Part shown: in pieces, positions 10,325 through 21,059 of the stretch
Layout of the letters: every line of letters begins with the position of its first letter
Position numbering within the stretch: the stretch's first letter is position 1
Assembly (NCBI RefSeq): GCF_026210795.1
Contig: NC_089436.1
Location: 1,240,001-1,304,000 of the forward strand
Reading direction: 5' to 3'
Source of the DNA: Rhizophagus irregularis
Taxonomy: Eukaryota; Glomeromycota; Glomeromycetes; Glomerales; Glomeraceae
DNA: 64,000 nt
Notes under the pieces: model-generated
Seen by the model: only the letters and a program-made list of their open reading frames with translations
Database searches by the model: none
What the model was told of the DNA's origin: nothing
Made by a program: the position numbers and the translations under genes

Positions 10325-13300
10325 ATGAAATACCTCCCTCGCCTTAAAGTCTTATTAGACTTCAACAATTTATCAATTATTTTACCATCAACTGTCACTC
10401 CTGATAATTTTGTATCAACAAAGGATGAAATTTACCGATTATATCATACAATGAAGACCGCTTACAAATCTGTGTATGATAAATATCTTTCAGACAAAAT
10501 AAGTTCTTATGTTATAGAACGTAATGACAACTTACAACATGATCAAACCAAAATGATTAATTCCATTTTAAATCGTAAACCACGTCGCATTGTGCTTGAT
10601 AGACTTTCATTTGTTGACGACAAAGGTGACTATATATTTACTAACAACCCAGAAATTATAGAAAAAGAAGCCGTCAAACATTTCCAACATCAAGCGGGGC
10701 CTCCAAATGAAAAGGATATTAGGAATTTAGATTCCCTACCACAAGATTGGAAAGATCATTATGATCCTACTTTACAGAACATCAAAGAAGAATGGTGGAA
10801 TAATTTAGTTGAACCGATCACTTTAATGGACCTTTCCTCCATTTTCAAAAAATTGAATAACAACAAAGCACCAGGTCCTTCCAAAATCACATACGAAGAC
10901 ATCATACATTTATATGAGGATACTTTAAAGATCCTCGTTACAATATTTAACGCCTGTATAACACTTAAAGTGATTCCAGATAACTGGAAACACGCTTTAC
11001 TTTTTCTGATACTAAAACCACACGATTGGAATTGCAAATTAACCAATACAAGGCCTATCACTCTCTTGGAAACCCCCAGGAAATTATTAGTCAACATTAT
11101 TTCAACAAGGTTAAACCATACGCTTTCTAAACACCCAATTTTACAATTTAACAATAAAGCGGGCGTCTTGGGGCAATCAACTTTAGAATCACTCATGATT
11201 ATACAACATCTAATAGAACACGCTCGTATTAAGAAAAAACCCATCTGGATCGTATTACAAGATTTATCAAAAGCATACGATCGCGTTGATTTACGATTAT
11301 TGAAGTTGGCGCTAGAACGTCTAAAAATTCCTGATATAATCACTACTTTTTTTCTTAATTTGTTCACAGACAGATATAATGAAATCATAACCACGAATGG
11401 TTTGTTGCCATCTTATACAGTTCTCCAAGGCATCGACCAAGGTGAAGTTATTTCACCACTCCTATGGAACATATATTACGATCCGATATTTCATCGTATC
11501 AATCAATTGACCCATTTGCATTACTCTACCTTTGCGACACAAAAGAAAAATTGTCAACACAAAGATAATGATATCATTCATACTTTTGATATCTCTGTAG
11601 TGGGCTATTTAGACGACACTACGTGGTTTGGCTCTTCACAATCACAAATTGAAGAAAAATTATCAATAGCCAATTCCTTTTACGATCTTAATAATATTAA
11701 AGTTAATATGGACAAATATAAAATTTTAACAAATGACCGCTCCATCAAACAATCGAATATCATCCTTACAATCAACAACCGACCATATGAAGCGCCCATC
11801 ACGTTTCGCAATAAAGGCGAACGTATTTTAGGCTTATATATCAATGCATTAGATAAACACACACAAATGATACAAAAGGGCAAACAAATAGTGATGGCTC
11901 ATTACAATATTATGAAAAACAAAAAATTGACACATCACCATATACAATATATTATTAACAAAATAGTTATACCAAAATTGGAATATATTTTCCAACATAC
12001 GATCCTTAATTTAAAACAATGTCAGTCTTTAATGGGACCATTAAAAAGATTATTCAAACAACGTTTGAACCTTCCGTCGAATACGGCGGATAATATTATT
12101 TATAATCATATGTTTCAATCTATTAATAATTTTTTTGATATACAAATGAAATCACAACTTAACATTTTAGGTGCACTTTTTAATACACCGGTTCTTCGAG
12201 AAATAGCGATTCAGAAAGTATACAACACGCTGTCAGAGATCTGGTATCCTACTATTCCGTCCAACATTAACACATATATAGACCATATCGCAAAGCCTAC
12301 CTACCTAACTAAAGCGTTAGGTTTGCTTAATCATTATGGATTTTCAATTAATTTCACATTTGATATTAACATTTTAGGAGGTAATACCCCTATACGAGAT
12401 TATATGTCAGATCTTTCTATCGCTGACATCCAATCTCTAAAAGCCAAAAATATTATTTATATGGATCAAGTCGTTTCATCAGATGGAAATTACTTACTTT
12501 CATGGCCTGATGTAAAAAGAAATAATAACAACAATTACAGCGGTCCAATCTCGGCGTGGTATAAGAAATTAACGGACAATTATGTACTTAGTAATAATTT
12601 ACGTTTAATCCACCCTCTTAACGATGTTGTGTGCGACATTAGTAGAACACACAAATCCCCTCCAACTATGCCAGCTATTACGACACCTAAATCACAATGG
12701 TCAATACATTGGAATAATGTACAAAAACAAGTAATTTTTGGTAAAACTTTATCACAAGACACAGATCATTCAACTTCTATTTCTTATTTACAACATTTTA
12801 TACCCCAACAAACCCATTATGATAATAATTTAACACCTAAAAAACAACTACTTGGACTTGTTGCGTGCAAGGGCTGCCTCTTACACTCCTATTATCCACA
12901 CGACACTCGTCCAACATGCGTTATTGCAATAAGAACACAAAAATTATTGTTGTTTAATATTTTTAAAAAATCCTCTTCTGAATATAAATCGCTTTTAGAA
13001 TTTTATAATCATCAAATTTTCGTCGTAGCTACGAAACCTTTCCATACTCTTAGACATATTGCGTATGAACATTTTACAAAAATAGATAAATCTCCTTTAA
13101 ATAATCCTTCACAACGTCCTTTGGACGTTACTCTTACACCATATACTTCTTTACCTTCGAATAATATAGATAACCATATTGACCACGCTTTAATTTGTCA
13201 CCCAGATCTTAAAATAGAATTAAAATCTTGTGCCAAAAAACTAGAATTAGAAAATTTATTAACATTTTATACAGATGGTTCCGTCCAGCATATTGGTACA

Positions 13301-13789
13301 ACCCATAGTATTAGTGGATATGGATGGACCCAGGTTCAACCTTTTATACCGCGAGTCAATTTCAAAGGATCTACTGTCTTTTTCCCTTCCTCTTCCAAAA
13401 GTGAAAGTATGGGTATACTCACGGCACTTATTGTATCTCCTTTTAATTATAGAATCAATATTTACACTGATTCAGCCAACTGTATTAATATTTTTAACAC
13501 GCGCATGCAATCAGGCATTGTTAGTCCACGACAAAAATTGAAGCAACCAAATTTTTTAGTATGGGATTTAATTTTTCTCTTAATTAGTGAAAAACACCTT
13601 TTGGTCACCTTACATAAAGTTTCCGACCATAGTAACAACCCTTATAATGATGAAGCAGACCTACTAGCAAAAGCTGGTGCTCATATTATTGAGCCTATTA
13701 TTGTTAATCATAAATTTTTTTCTAAACAGAGCTTAGGTTTTATTTCTTGGAATCGCTTACATGTTGTTGATCGCAACGTTAGAAAATAG
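10325..13789 (+). CDS. LINE ORF2: reverse transcriptase with C-terminal RNase H
   Basis: This 1154-codon block is the main open part of a frame that runs in phase from 10061 to 14767, interrupted only by TGA (10301-10303), TAG (13787-13789) and TAA (14009-14011). Non-LTR reverse transcriptase motifs are clear: LILKPHDWNCKLTNTRPI, the palm motif LSKAYDRV (about residue 314) and GYLDDTTWFGSS (about 427-437, YLDD in place of the commoner YADD). RNase H follows, with TDGS (about 983), the ESMGI glutamate (about 1027), YTDSANC (about 1048) and NDEADLLA (about 1109), so all four acidic residues are present. The upstream 84 codons (10052-10303) are in the same frame. Without endonuclease and with stops it should not be autonomous. 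Similar RT-RNase H elements are abundant in Rhizophagus. Confidence 0.92.
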   Translation: MKYLPRLKVLLDFNNLSIILPSTVTPDNFVSTKDEIYRLYHTMKTAYKSVYDKYLSDKISSYVIERNDNLQHDQTKMINSILNRKPRRIVLDRLSFVDDKGDYIFTNNPEIIEKEAVKHFQHQAGPPNEKDIRNLDSLPQDWKDHYDPTLQNIKEEWWNNLVEPITLMDLSSIFKKLNNNKAPGPSKITYEDIIHLYEDTLKILVTIFNACITLKVIPDNWKHALLFLILKPHDWNCKLTNTRPITLLETPRKLLVNIISTRLNHTLSKHPILQFNNKAGVLGQSTLESLMIIQHLIEHARIKKKPIWIVLQDLSKAYDRVDLRLLKLALERLKIPDIITTFFLNLFTDRYNEIITTNGLLPSYTVLQGIDQGEVISPLLWNIYYDPIFHRINQLTHLHYSTFATQKKNCQHKDNDIIHTFDISVVGYLDDTTWFGSSQSQIEEKLSIANSFYDLNNIKVNMDKYKILTNDRSIKQSNIILTINNRPYEAPITFRNKGERILGLYINALDKHTQMIQKGKQIVMAHYNIMKNKKLTHHHIQYIINKIVIPKLEYIFQHTILNLKQCQSLMGPLKRLFKQRLNLPSNTADNIIYNHMFQSINNFFDIQMKSQLNILGALFNTPVLREIAIQKVYNTLSEIWYPTIPSNINTYIDHIAKPTYLTKALGLLNHYGFSINFTFDINILGGNTPIRDYMSDLSIADIQSLKAKNIIYMDQVVSSDGNYLLSWPDVKRNNNNNYSGPISAWYKKLTDNYVLSNNLRLIHPLNDVVCDISRTHKSPPTMPAITTPKSQWSIHWNNVQKQVIFGKTLSQDTDHSTSISYLQHFIPQQTHYDNNLTPKKQLLGLVACKGCLLHSYYPHDTRPTCVIAIRTQKLLLFNIFKKSSSEYKSLLEFYNHQIFVVATKPFHTLRHIAYEHFTKIDKSPLNNPSQRPLDVTLTPYTSLPSNNIDNHIDHALICHPDLKIELKSCAKKLELENLLTFYTDGSVQHIGTTHSISGYGWTQVQPFIPRVNFKGSTVFFPSSSKSESMGILTALIVSPFNYRINIYTDSANCINIFNTRMQSGIVSPRQKLKQPNFLVWDLIFLLISEKHLLVTLHKVSDHSNNPYNDEADLLAKAGAHIIEPIIVNHKFFSKQSLGFISWNRLHVVDRNVRK

Positions 13790-13825
13790 GCGGATAATGT
13801 TATTCAACCTTTAATATTCAATTCG

Positions 13826-14767
13826 ATGGTCAATAATAAAGCACTATCTCCTATCAAGCAACAAATTATAGATGGTGATATAGATTGGACTTTCACCAAA
13901 GAATGGTTAAATTCTAATGATCAGGATGCTCCGTGTAGCACCAAACTTTCTAAACAACAAGGAAACAGAATTAAAAAATGTAATTTCATATATCCAACGA
14001 TTGATATATAACAACATAATTACCCTCGTCTATACCCTCTTGGCAGTATACCATATATTGAATGCGCTAATGCTCACGATGATAATATACACATGGGCTT
14101 GTGCAAGGAACACTCAAGTCAAATCAATAGTATATTAATACAAGCTGCTCATGATTTACATGAACTTATTATAACGAATACCAAAGATGAAAATTTTGAT
14201 TTGGATGATACTATACGTAGTTCTTCTCTTTTTAATGCGACCTTTGATGGTGTTTTACCACAATCACATCCAGGATATTTACTTATACACCATTTGGTCC
14301 CGAGTGACCTCACAAAAATTTTTTATATTTATATTAAAGATAAAAAATTACGATTTTCTTTATTTTTGAAATTTTTTTCGACCTTGATGTCTTCAATTGA
14401 TATACTTATTTGGACACGTCGTACTTCCTTAATTAAACAATGGGAAAGTACTCTATTCATTACCAAAAACAAAAAGAGATTTTATAGACAACGACAAAAG
14501 AAAAGAGCTCCTCCTCCTCCTGCTCCAGACGTTTCTGCTCACAATTCATCTCCACGTCGACACTATAACCATCGACACGTTGCCACAACTCCTTATTATA
14601 GGGACGGTGGCTTTTATAATAATCACGCCCATATTCGCTGGACGACAAGTAATTATCTACATTCAGGATATTGGACTACTTATAGGGATAATATAGGGTT
14701 CAATAATATAGATTTATTTTCTATTTTACAAAATAGTTTTCTTAAATATGTCTTTGACATTAGATAG
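13826..14767 (+). pseudogene. C-terminal end of LINE ORF2 beyond an in-frame stop
   Basis: The frame continues in phase after the TAG at 13787-13789, has one more stop (TAA at 14009-14011), and then stays open to 14767. A Cys/His cluster (CANAHDDNIHMGLCKEH, about 14068-14120) sits where LINEs of this type usually have a zinc-knuckle, though one ligand seems lost. The tail has a basic, proline-rich patch (KKRAPPPPAPD). It is the end of the same protein rather than a separate gene. Confidence 0.7.
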
Positions 14768-15008
14768 TTTATTTTTATTTTTTTACGGTTTTGTTAGTGC
14801 TATTAGGCGGGTGTTCTTGGGAAAGTTCTTGGTTCTGACTCGTGTTCACCTATATCCATAAAGGACAGAATTCGTCACGCTTCGGGGTGGCTTGACGTGT
14901 AGTGATAGAATTACTTATAGACTCATTTTATGTTGTCCGCGTAATTGAATCTACCGTTTCGCTTTTCTGTTTTCTAAAAATAAAAAATAAAATATACATG
15001 TGATAAAG

Positions 15009-15603
15009 TGTATGCAAATTGTTTAAATGCACAAAAATGTAAAAAAAAAAGAACCAAATTCCTAAAAAACATAACAATTCCGCAGTAAAAATAAAAATTT
15101 TTTACTCAAGTTTTTTATCTATATATATATATATATATGGAAAATAGTAGAAAAATACAAATAGCCAAAAATAAGATTCCTATTGGATCAGGCGATAAAT
15201 CTGAATTTTTTAGAAATACCCGTTGTCTACGACAACGGTTAATATGTATTAAAATGGCATAATTCCGGCCAGAATTAAAAGATCTGCAAAGAATTTCCTT
15301 TTTGGGAAATTTGAGCAACACAATTTTTTTAATTTCTCTGAAAAGTAACAGAAGATAAAATTTCCTTTTTTGGAAATCCGCGTAACTGTAAATTTCCTTT
15401 TATGGAATTCTGTGTAACCCAAAATTTCAGTTTTTTGCCAGAAATAAAATTTCCCTTTTTTGGTCTTGTGTAACAGTAGCGACGAATAGGAGTAGGGTTA
15501 CACAATTCAAATGACTTATTTATATGGTTAATCTAAACATAACGCCCACGTGATTGCAGTGTTTTTTAATATATAAGATAAGATATAAGATATATAGATA
15601 TAT
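15009..15603. other. no gene; AT-rich, simple repeats
   Basis: The stretch holds a (TA)n run (15119-15138) and repeated phrases 'aaaatttcc tttttt gg' near 15290-15470. The minus frame at 15115-15321 is not supported by any motif. Confidence 0.4.
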
Positions 15604-15619
15604 ATATACTGTATATTAC

Positions 15620-16909
15620 TTTTTTTTTTTTTTTTTTAAACGTTTAACTTTATTAATAACATGATGATCGCTGAAACAGTGCATCATGTTCGTTACGACG
15701 ATGCATCTGCTAATAAAGTATCTATCTACAAAAACACAAACAAAACAAAAACATACAACAAGAAACACTAAAACTAAACTCAATAAAACAAAAGAACATG
15801 TAAAATTTAACACTAGCTATTTTTACGCCTGGTTTGACAAATTTTTAACCAAGAGTTTGCGCCAATGTTAAACTTCATCGAACTCCCCACATATAGATAC
15901 TTTATTAATAACAACCTCCTTCCTTACGCATTTCACACTTCTCAAAAGAAAAACAAAATGACAAAAACTACTCTGATTCAAAACCAAACTAAAACGTCTT
16001 CCTAACACCCTATCTAATCTGACTCACTCTTTCAAAACATACAAGCAGTCACCGCAGAGTTGGCTAGACCCCACAATGAAACGTTCATCTTCCCAAAAAG
16101 AGCATTTTCCCCCGTAGAGTTGGCTAGGCCCCGCAGTGGAGCGTCCTTCTTCCCGAAAAGCGTGTTCTCCATAGTTACCTTTTACCTTTCCCATTCTCCA
16201 TAGTTCCCTTTTCCATTCACATGACTTGCCTAACGTTAGCTTTTTGTATTTCTTTGAACAAAACAAGTGTTTGTCTACATTTATTTACATTGCTACCGTC
16301 CAAGTCAAAACTAGAATCATCATCTCTTCTCTCACGTGATTACTGCAGATATGGCTGATCTCTTCCTCGGCTAAATTTGTTGCCGCAATTTGTTCCCAAG
16401 TAAATCACCTCATTTCCTTGCAATCCAATTGGTTTCTCACTGAATCTTCTGTTACTACTTTTATATCCATCCACGTGCTAAAATTTTTGCTGCGCCGACG
16501 AAAAATTTTGCGATGAAAAATTCCCAAGAAACCAATATTTCCAAGAGCTATCCAAAAACTTCTTCAATATCCAAAGGCCTACTTCTTTTTATTTTTCCAA
16601 GCCTCTATTATCGCCCACTGGCAAAATTTTATTTGGAGCAACACCCAGCCCTCCTTGGCATTTTTGGATCATTACCATTAAGTTGACAGTGAGAAATAAA
16701 TTTTTGGTTGAAAAAATTTGAGACCTTCTAGCAAACTTCGTCTAAACTCCATATCAAAATGCTCAGAAAAGACTGAATATACAGTTGGTGATGTTGAAAT
16801 GCGTAAATTAATAAATTTCCATAAGCACTTTTGAACTCTTCTGCCATTTTTTCGTCCTGAAATTTTTGGTCCGAATGATCAGCGGGAAGAGTTCCCTCCT
16901 CATTTTTTG
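15620..16909 (-). mobile_element. polyadenylated retrocopy with 16-bp target duplication
   Basis: The 16-mer atatactgtatattac flanks the segment exactly (15604-15619 and 16910-16925). On the minus strand the copy ends in A18 (plus T-run 15620-15637), preceded by AATAAA about 14 nt upstream, i.e. a polyadenylated transcript was reverse-transcribed and inserted. Coding-like pieces survive on the minus strand: KNEEGTLPADHSDQKFQDEK at the 5' end (to 16728), a piece reading KPIGLQGNEVIYLGTNC near 16400, and an 80-codon frame 16024-16266. I do not recognise the parent. It may be a processed pseudogene of a host mRNA or a 5'-truncated non-LTR element; the target duplication length matches that of the nearby LINE. 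Confidence 0.8.
16051..16170 (-). repeat. two tandem 60-bp units inside the retrocopy
   Basis: Units 16051-16110 and 16111-16170 match at most positions (agagttggctag...cttccc.aaaag). On the minus strand each encodes a similar 20-residue stretch (reading frame with GPSQLYGG and GSSQLCGD). The source transcript therefore encoded a repeat protein. Confidence 0.65.
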
Positions 16910-17119
16910 ATATACTGTATATTACCACTTTATGCAGTATTGTAAAAGTCTATATACTTTATTCTTTACCAACCAAGATATAGAAGTTTAACATAATATA
17001 TTACATGCTAATTTTAGTCTAAAGGATACAGATATAAACAGTTGAAAAAAAGGGCTCTGCATTATGAAATATCTTCAGAAAGTTTTACATTTTTTCTTCA
17101 TATTGCTATGTGTCCTGCT

Positions 17120-18760
17120 ATAGATGGTTTTGATATGACAAAAACTACTTTACAGACATAATGAAGGTGAGAAGCACTAGATGATCATATGGTAAAACTA
17201 TCAGAAAAATCAAGCAAAAAGTTTAAAAAAAATAAAAAAAAAAAAGTCTAAAAAACCCCAATGTGATTCTATAATTACTTCTGATGTAGATTCAGATGAA
17301 ATTGATGAAATAATGAAAACATTTGATGATGACAATCATTCTTCTGAAGATCAAGATTTTAATATGAATTAGCTGATTATGAAAGCCTCTGAATCTCAAT
17401 CATATATCAATTTTTCTGATATGGAAATCACACCAATTGAAATAATTGTATAATCAGAAATTGCTAAGCTTCAGTTGCAGGCTAAATAAATACTGGAGAA
17501 AGTACAACCAATTTGACAAAGTCTTTGAATAAAAATAAGAAGTCAAATAAAAATCTCATTAATTAAGTTATTACAGGTAGTGTTCCACATAGATTGAATC
17601 AAATCGAATTTAGTTAGGTTTGGAATTGATTCAATTTGAATCAAATTTGAATCAAATTGAATCTAAACTTGATCAAATCATTCAAATCTAATTTGTGATT
17701 TGATTTAATTTGATTTGATTTGATTCAAACTTGATTTAAATCCAATTTGAATAATTTGAATTAATTTGATTTGATTTGAAATTTGATTCAATTTGATTTG
17801 ATTCAATCTGAATTTGATTTGAATTTAATTTAAATAATTCAAATTAATTCAATTTGATTTAGTAATTTGACTCAAATTTGATTTGAATTTGATTTGGATT
17901 TGATTCAGATTTGATTTGTGAATCAAAAATTATTAAATCAAATCAAATCCAAATCAATTTAATTTGACCAAATCTTTTGCAGAACACTAAATTTACAAGT
18001 CATATATCAGCCAATAATGATATATTGCGAGTCAGAGACATATTGGTATATGATATCCCAGTATTCTGAATAGCAGAACATATTTTGCAACAGTTAACTC
18101 TGTAAGAAAAACCTATTTTAATTCAAATGAAATAACAAAGAAAATATCAGATGGTTCGTTTGAAGATAGAATTAAATACCTTCATTTAGTTCACACGGCA
18201 GTTCAAAGTTAATGAAAACCCAGCGTAAATAACAGATTTAGGGGGATACCAGTAAGATAGTTTCCAGCAAGGTGGACTTTCAAAGAATGAAAACAATGTG
18301 AGAAATTCTAAGCTATGATTAGAAAAATTTTAGATTTTATGACACTAGCAGCCTTATGGATAAATCATCATCCACACACTTTCATTTCTACAATTAAAGG
18401 ATTGAAAAATTTTAAAATCATTCAAACAGTTCAGGGTAAACATAAACTTATTGGTTATTTTGAAAATGGGTTGATATATAGAACGCATTAGATAATCAAT
18501 TCATTTGGGATCAGCTATCTTAGAATTGATATGAACCTCTGATGTAACTGACAAAGTCATGTGATAAATGATATCAACAAGAACCAATGAACTTCAGGAA
18601 GTCAATCAACTAACAAAAATTAACAGAATTCTAAGAATTCAAAAAAGAAACCAGAAGAGATAAAGTCTGACAAGCTGAAAAAGCATAAGAAAAACAAGTC
18701 CCATAAAGCATTGTGATCTAAAGTCTTGGTGGAAATTATAGATGTTTTGCGTAAATTAAT
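17120..18760 (+). pseudogene. LINE ORF1 (gag)-like relic, interrupted by a MITE
   Basis: With stops and frameshifts ignored, the plus strand reads TSDVDSDEIDEIMKTFDD, later LRVRDILVYDIP, KQRKYQMVR, KIELNTFI, then a Lys-rich tail and a final KVLVEIIDVLRKLI. From memory this pattern, including the RVRDI-YDIP start of an RNA-binding-like domain and the terminal LRKLI, is that of the ORF1/gag-like protein that accompanies LINEs in Rhizophagus. It is heavily eroded and split by the element at 17578-17989. No reverse transcriptase follows. Confidence 0.55.
17578..17989. mobile_element. low-complexity MITE inserted in the ORF1 relic
   Basis: Ends TAGTGTTCCACATAGATT and (reverse-complemented) TAGTGTTCTGCAAAAGATT bracket about 370 bp made almost only of variants of 'aatttgatttgaatc'. 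The TAGTG start is hAT-like. Flanks attacagg and atttacaa are similar but not identical, so the target duplication is only tentative. Confidence 0.6.
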
Positions 18761-18774
18761 CTAATTTAGTTAAC

Positions 18775-19542
18775 TTAATTCGTGATCCGTCTCCAAACCA
18801 GTGAAATCTACTAATACATTTTGGGAAATTATTTTGCTAATTAATTTAGTGGGAAATTCAGATAAGAGCAATAGATATAGCACACAGGAAATGTGAAATG
18901 AACTTACAAATTATTAGAGAAAAGTAGTTTAGAAGAACTGCAAAATTACTAGATACACCACTCAATATAGTACGACCTGTGTTTAATAGAAATAAATAAT
19001 TTTAATACTTTTTTTTTGTTTTTTCTTATTTATAACCTTTAAATAAATTATTTACCAGCAAATAAATAACATTTTAATAAAAAAATATCAATTTTGTGAT
19101 TGTCACACCTCTTGTATTGAATAATTATGGCATTTTTAAAGGCCGGAATCCAGCGTCGCTAAAGAAAAAATTTTTTAACTAATCGTTCAATGTAAAAATT
19201 TTTGATGGATCCTGATTCCCTCGGTTTTAAGCAATTGGTTACACTATTTTTCAGCCGGGTTGTAATACAAATTTGGCTGGTTACTTTTTAGGCAATATCG
19301 CCAATTTGTATAATAACGTAGCCTTAAATGGCAAGTATATGTTGATCAAACTTGTGATATTAATATTTGACGATGCAAATTTATCATTCAATATACCCAG
19401 AACATTATTATATAACACTTAAAAAAAAAAAAATTCTGCGCGAATCAGCTCAAAAGCCATTTAAGTTATAATTAATTTGTAAAACTAGTTCCCCGAAATT
19501 TATTAGTAGTTTTCACTGGTTCGGAGACGGATCACGAATTAA
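18775..19542. mobile_element. 768-bp piggyBac-like element (TTAA ends)
   Basis: TTAATTCGTGATCCGTCTCC on the left is mirrored by ...GGAGACGGATCACGAATTAA on the right, with about 45 bp of inverted repeat, and TTAA stands at both edges. The shorter element at 28320-28790 shares the first 10 bases (TTCGTGATCC), and an empty TTAA site is known for that one. Internal sequence is AT-rich and non-coding. Confidence 0.75.
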
Positions 19543-19779
19543 GTTTTAGAATATGCAAATTATTATTTTTTTTATTTTCCCCTTCCCTATTTGATTAATT
19601 AGCATAGTTCTAATTTTTTGAATACTCTCGTTCAAAGAGTAGGTCCTATATGGGATGAAGCCTGAGATCTATACAATATTAGTTTTTTCTAATATGTAAA
19701 TACCTTTTACTTTTATTTGTAATAGACTTAGTTTACTAGCTACTTTTTAAGAAATTAAATAAATAAATAAATAAATAAT

Positions 19780-19974
19780 CCTACAAAAATGTCATGAAAA
19801 AATTACGTGACTGTTTTTGTCACATACGTCACACCCTTCCTTATTTCCATTTTTCATAAGTATTTGGGGACTGAATTTTTTTCGAGATGTAAAATCCTAT
19901 TTGTCACTCATTATTTGTCACATAGTTAATTTATTAATTTCTTAATGCTGGCCGTTTCATGACATTTTTGTAGG
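19780..19974. mobile_element. 195-bp MITE
   Basis: Inverted termini CCTACAAAAATGTCATGAAA / TTTCATGACATTTTTGTAGG match perfectly over 20 bp. No clear target duplication was found; a long (aaat)n run abuts the left end. Confidence 0.7.
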
Positions 19975-20440
19975 GTACGCTGGGGTAGTTGATTTTGGAA
20001 ATTAGCACTTTTTTGGCCGACTATGAATACAAATATCTCAGGATCTAATTATCCATTTTTTGCGATTTTAGGCTTGTATAGAAGCACTGATCGCAAACTA
20101 GGTAACTATAGAGTTTCGTATAGAATAGGCAGATTGTTCATGAGTTATTGCATCTCAAATTTCATAGACTAATTTTTAAGATAAAGTAATGAATATAGTA
20201 TACTTAGTGTAATGCTTTATGTAATGCTTTATTTGATGTAAATTTAATATGAATATTGTAATAATATTTGATATGCTTAATATAATATTAACATATATAT
20301 TAAAATGACTAATTAATTAATTTAATTTAAAATGAAAAAATCAATAATTATGTAATGTATGACAAATATTCTTTTGTAATGAAATATATTAATATTATGA
20401 GTTAGCCATGTAAAATACTGCGTCAATAACCATATTGTTA
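19975..20440. other. no feature seen
   Basis: AT-rich spacer between two small elements. No frame or repeat stands out. Confidence 0.4.
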
Positions 20441-20448
20441 TGTATGAT

Positions 20449-20679
20449 TAAGGTTGCTTGTCTAAACCTCTTCAAAATCCTTCGATTAGTTACTATAGAT
20501 TTATTATAGTTTTGGCAGAGTTTCGGCAGTTTCAGCATTTATAATAAGTTTCGGCAGTTTCATCTTTCTCCAAAGTTTCGCCAGTTTTTTAATATAACTT
20601 TAATATAGTTTCGGCAGAATTTCGCTTTTCGGCGAAATGCCATCTTGCCTAAACCCCTAGGTTTCGGCAAGCAACCTTA
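20449..20679. mobile_element. 231-bp element with TTTCGGCAG iterons
   Basis: Termini TAAGGTTGCTTGTCTAAACC and reverse-complemented TAAGGTTGCTTGCCGAAACC enclose repeated tttcggcag / tttcgcc motifs. Near-identical 8-mers tgtatgat (20441-20448) and tgcatgat (20680-20687) look like an aged 8-bp target duplication. The iterons resemble those of the foldback elements at 31.7 and 50.3 kb. Confidence 0.7.
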
Positions 20680-20740
20680 TGCATGATATCTTCACAACCA
20701 TATCAAAATCCATGATAATAATATAATAAAAGAATTGTAA

Positions 20741-21014
20741 CCCTATAAAAAAGAAAATTCAGAATTTGTCCTGAAAAGTATGGAAAATGTCCAGAAATTT
20801 TCCGTGCATCCGGAAAATATTTGGAAACAGTCATATTTTGGAACATTTTCTGGACGCTCAATTCTGGACAAATTCTGGACAAATTCTGGAGTGTCAAGAA
20901 AATGTCTGGAATTTGTACATCTGGAAAGTGTTCCAAAACATGACTGTTTCCGAAAATTTCTGGATATTTTCCATACTTTTCAGGACAAATTCTGAATTTT
21001 CTTTTTTTATAGGG
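20741..21014. mobile_element. 274-bp palindromic MITE, PIF/Harbinger-like
   Basis: Nearly the whole element is one hairpin: the left arm CCCTATAAAAAAGAAAATTC and about 100 following bases pair with the right arm. TAA flanks both ends (20738-20740, 21015-21017), fitting a 3-bp Harbinger-type duplication. Frames on both strands here are by-products of the palindrome. Confidence 0.8.
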
Positions 21015-21059
21015 TAATATACTATCAAAAAAACATATATTGATAGTAAAGTAATATCT

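Larger units (their letters stand above)
10061..14991 (+). mobile_element. 5'-truncated LINE retrotransposon with 17-bp target duplication
   Basis: The 17-bp string atatacatgtgataaag stands at 10044-10060 and again at 14992-15008. The left copy abuts the open frame directly and the right copy follows an A-rich tail (taaaaaataaa). This is the signature of target-primed reverse transcription. The element starts inside ORF2, so the endonuclease part is missing, the usual 5' truncation. It landed about 18 bp downstream of the right target duplication of the MULE-like element. Exact duplications and few coding lesions suggest a young insertion. Confidence 0.93.

Noticed and set aside
10759-11394. 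211-codon minus-strand frame
   Set aside because: Antisense shadow of the reverse transcriptase frame. The plus frame has the catalytic motifs.
20703-21017. Three overlapping frames on both strands
   Set aside because: They arise because the 274-bp MITE at 20741-21014 is a near-perfect palindrome.
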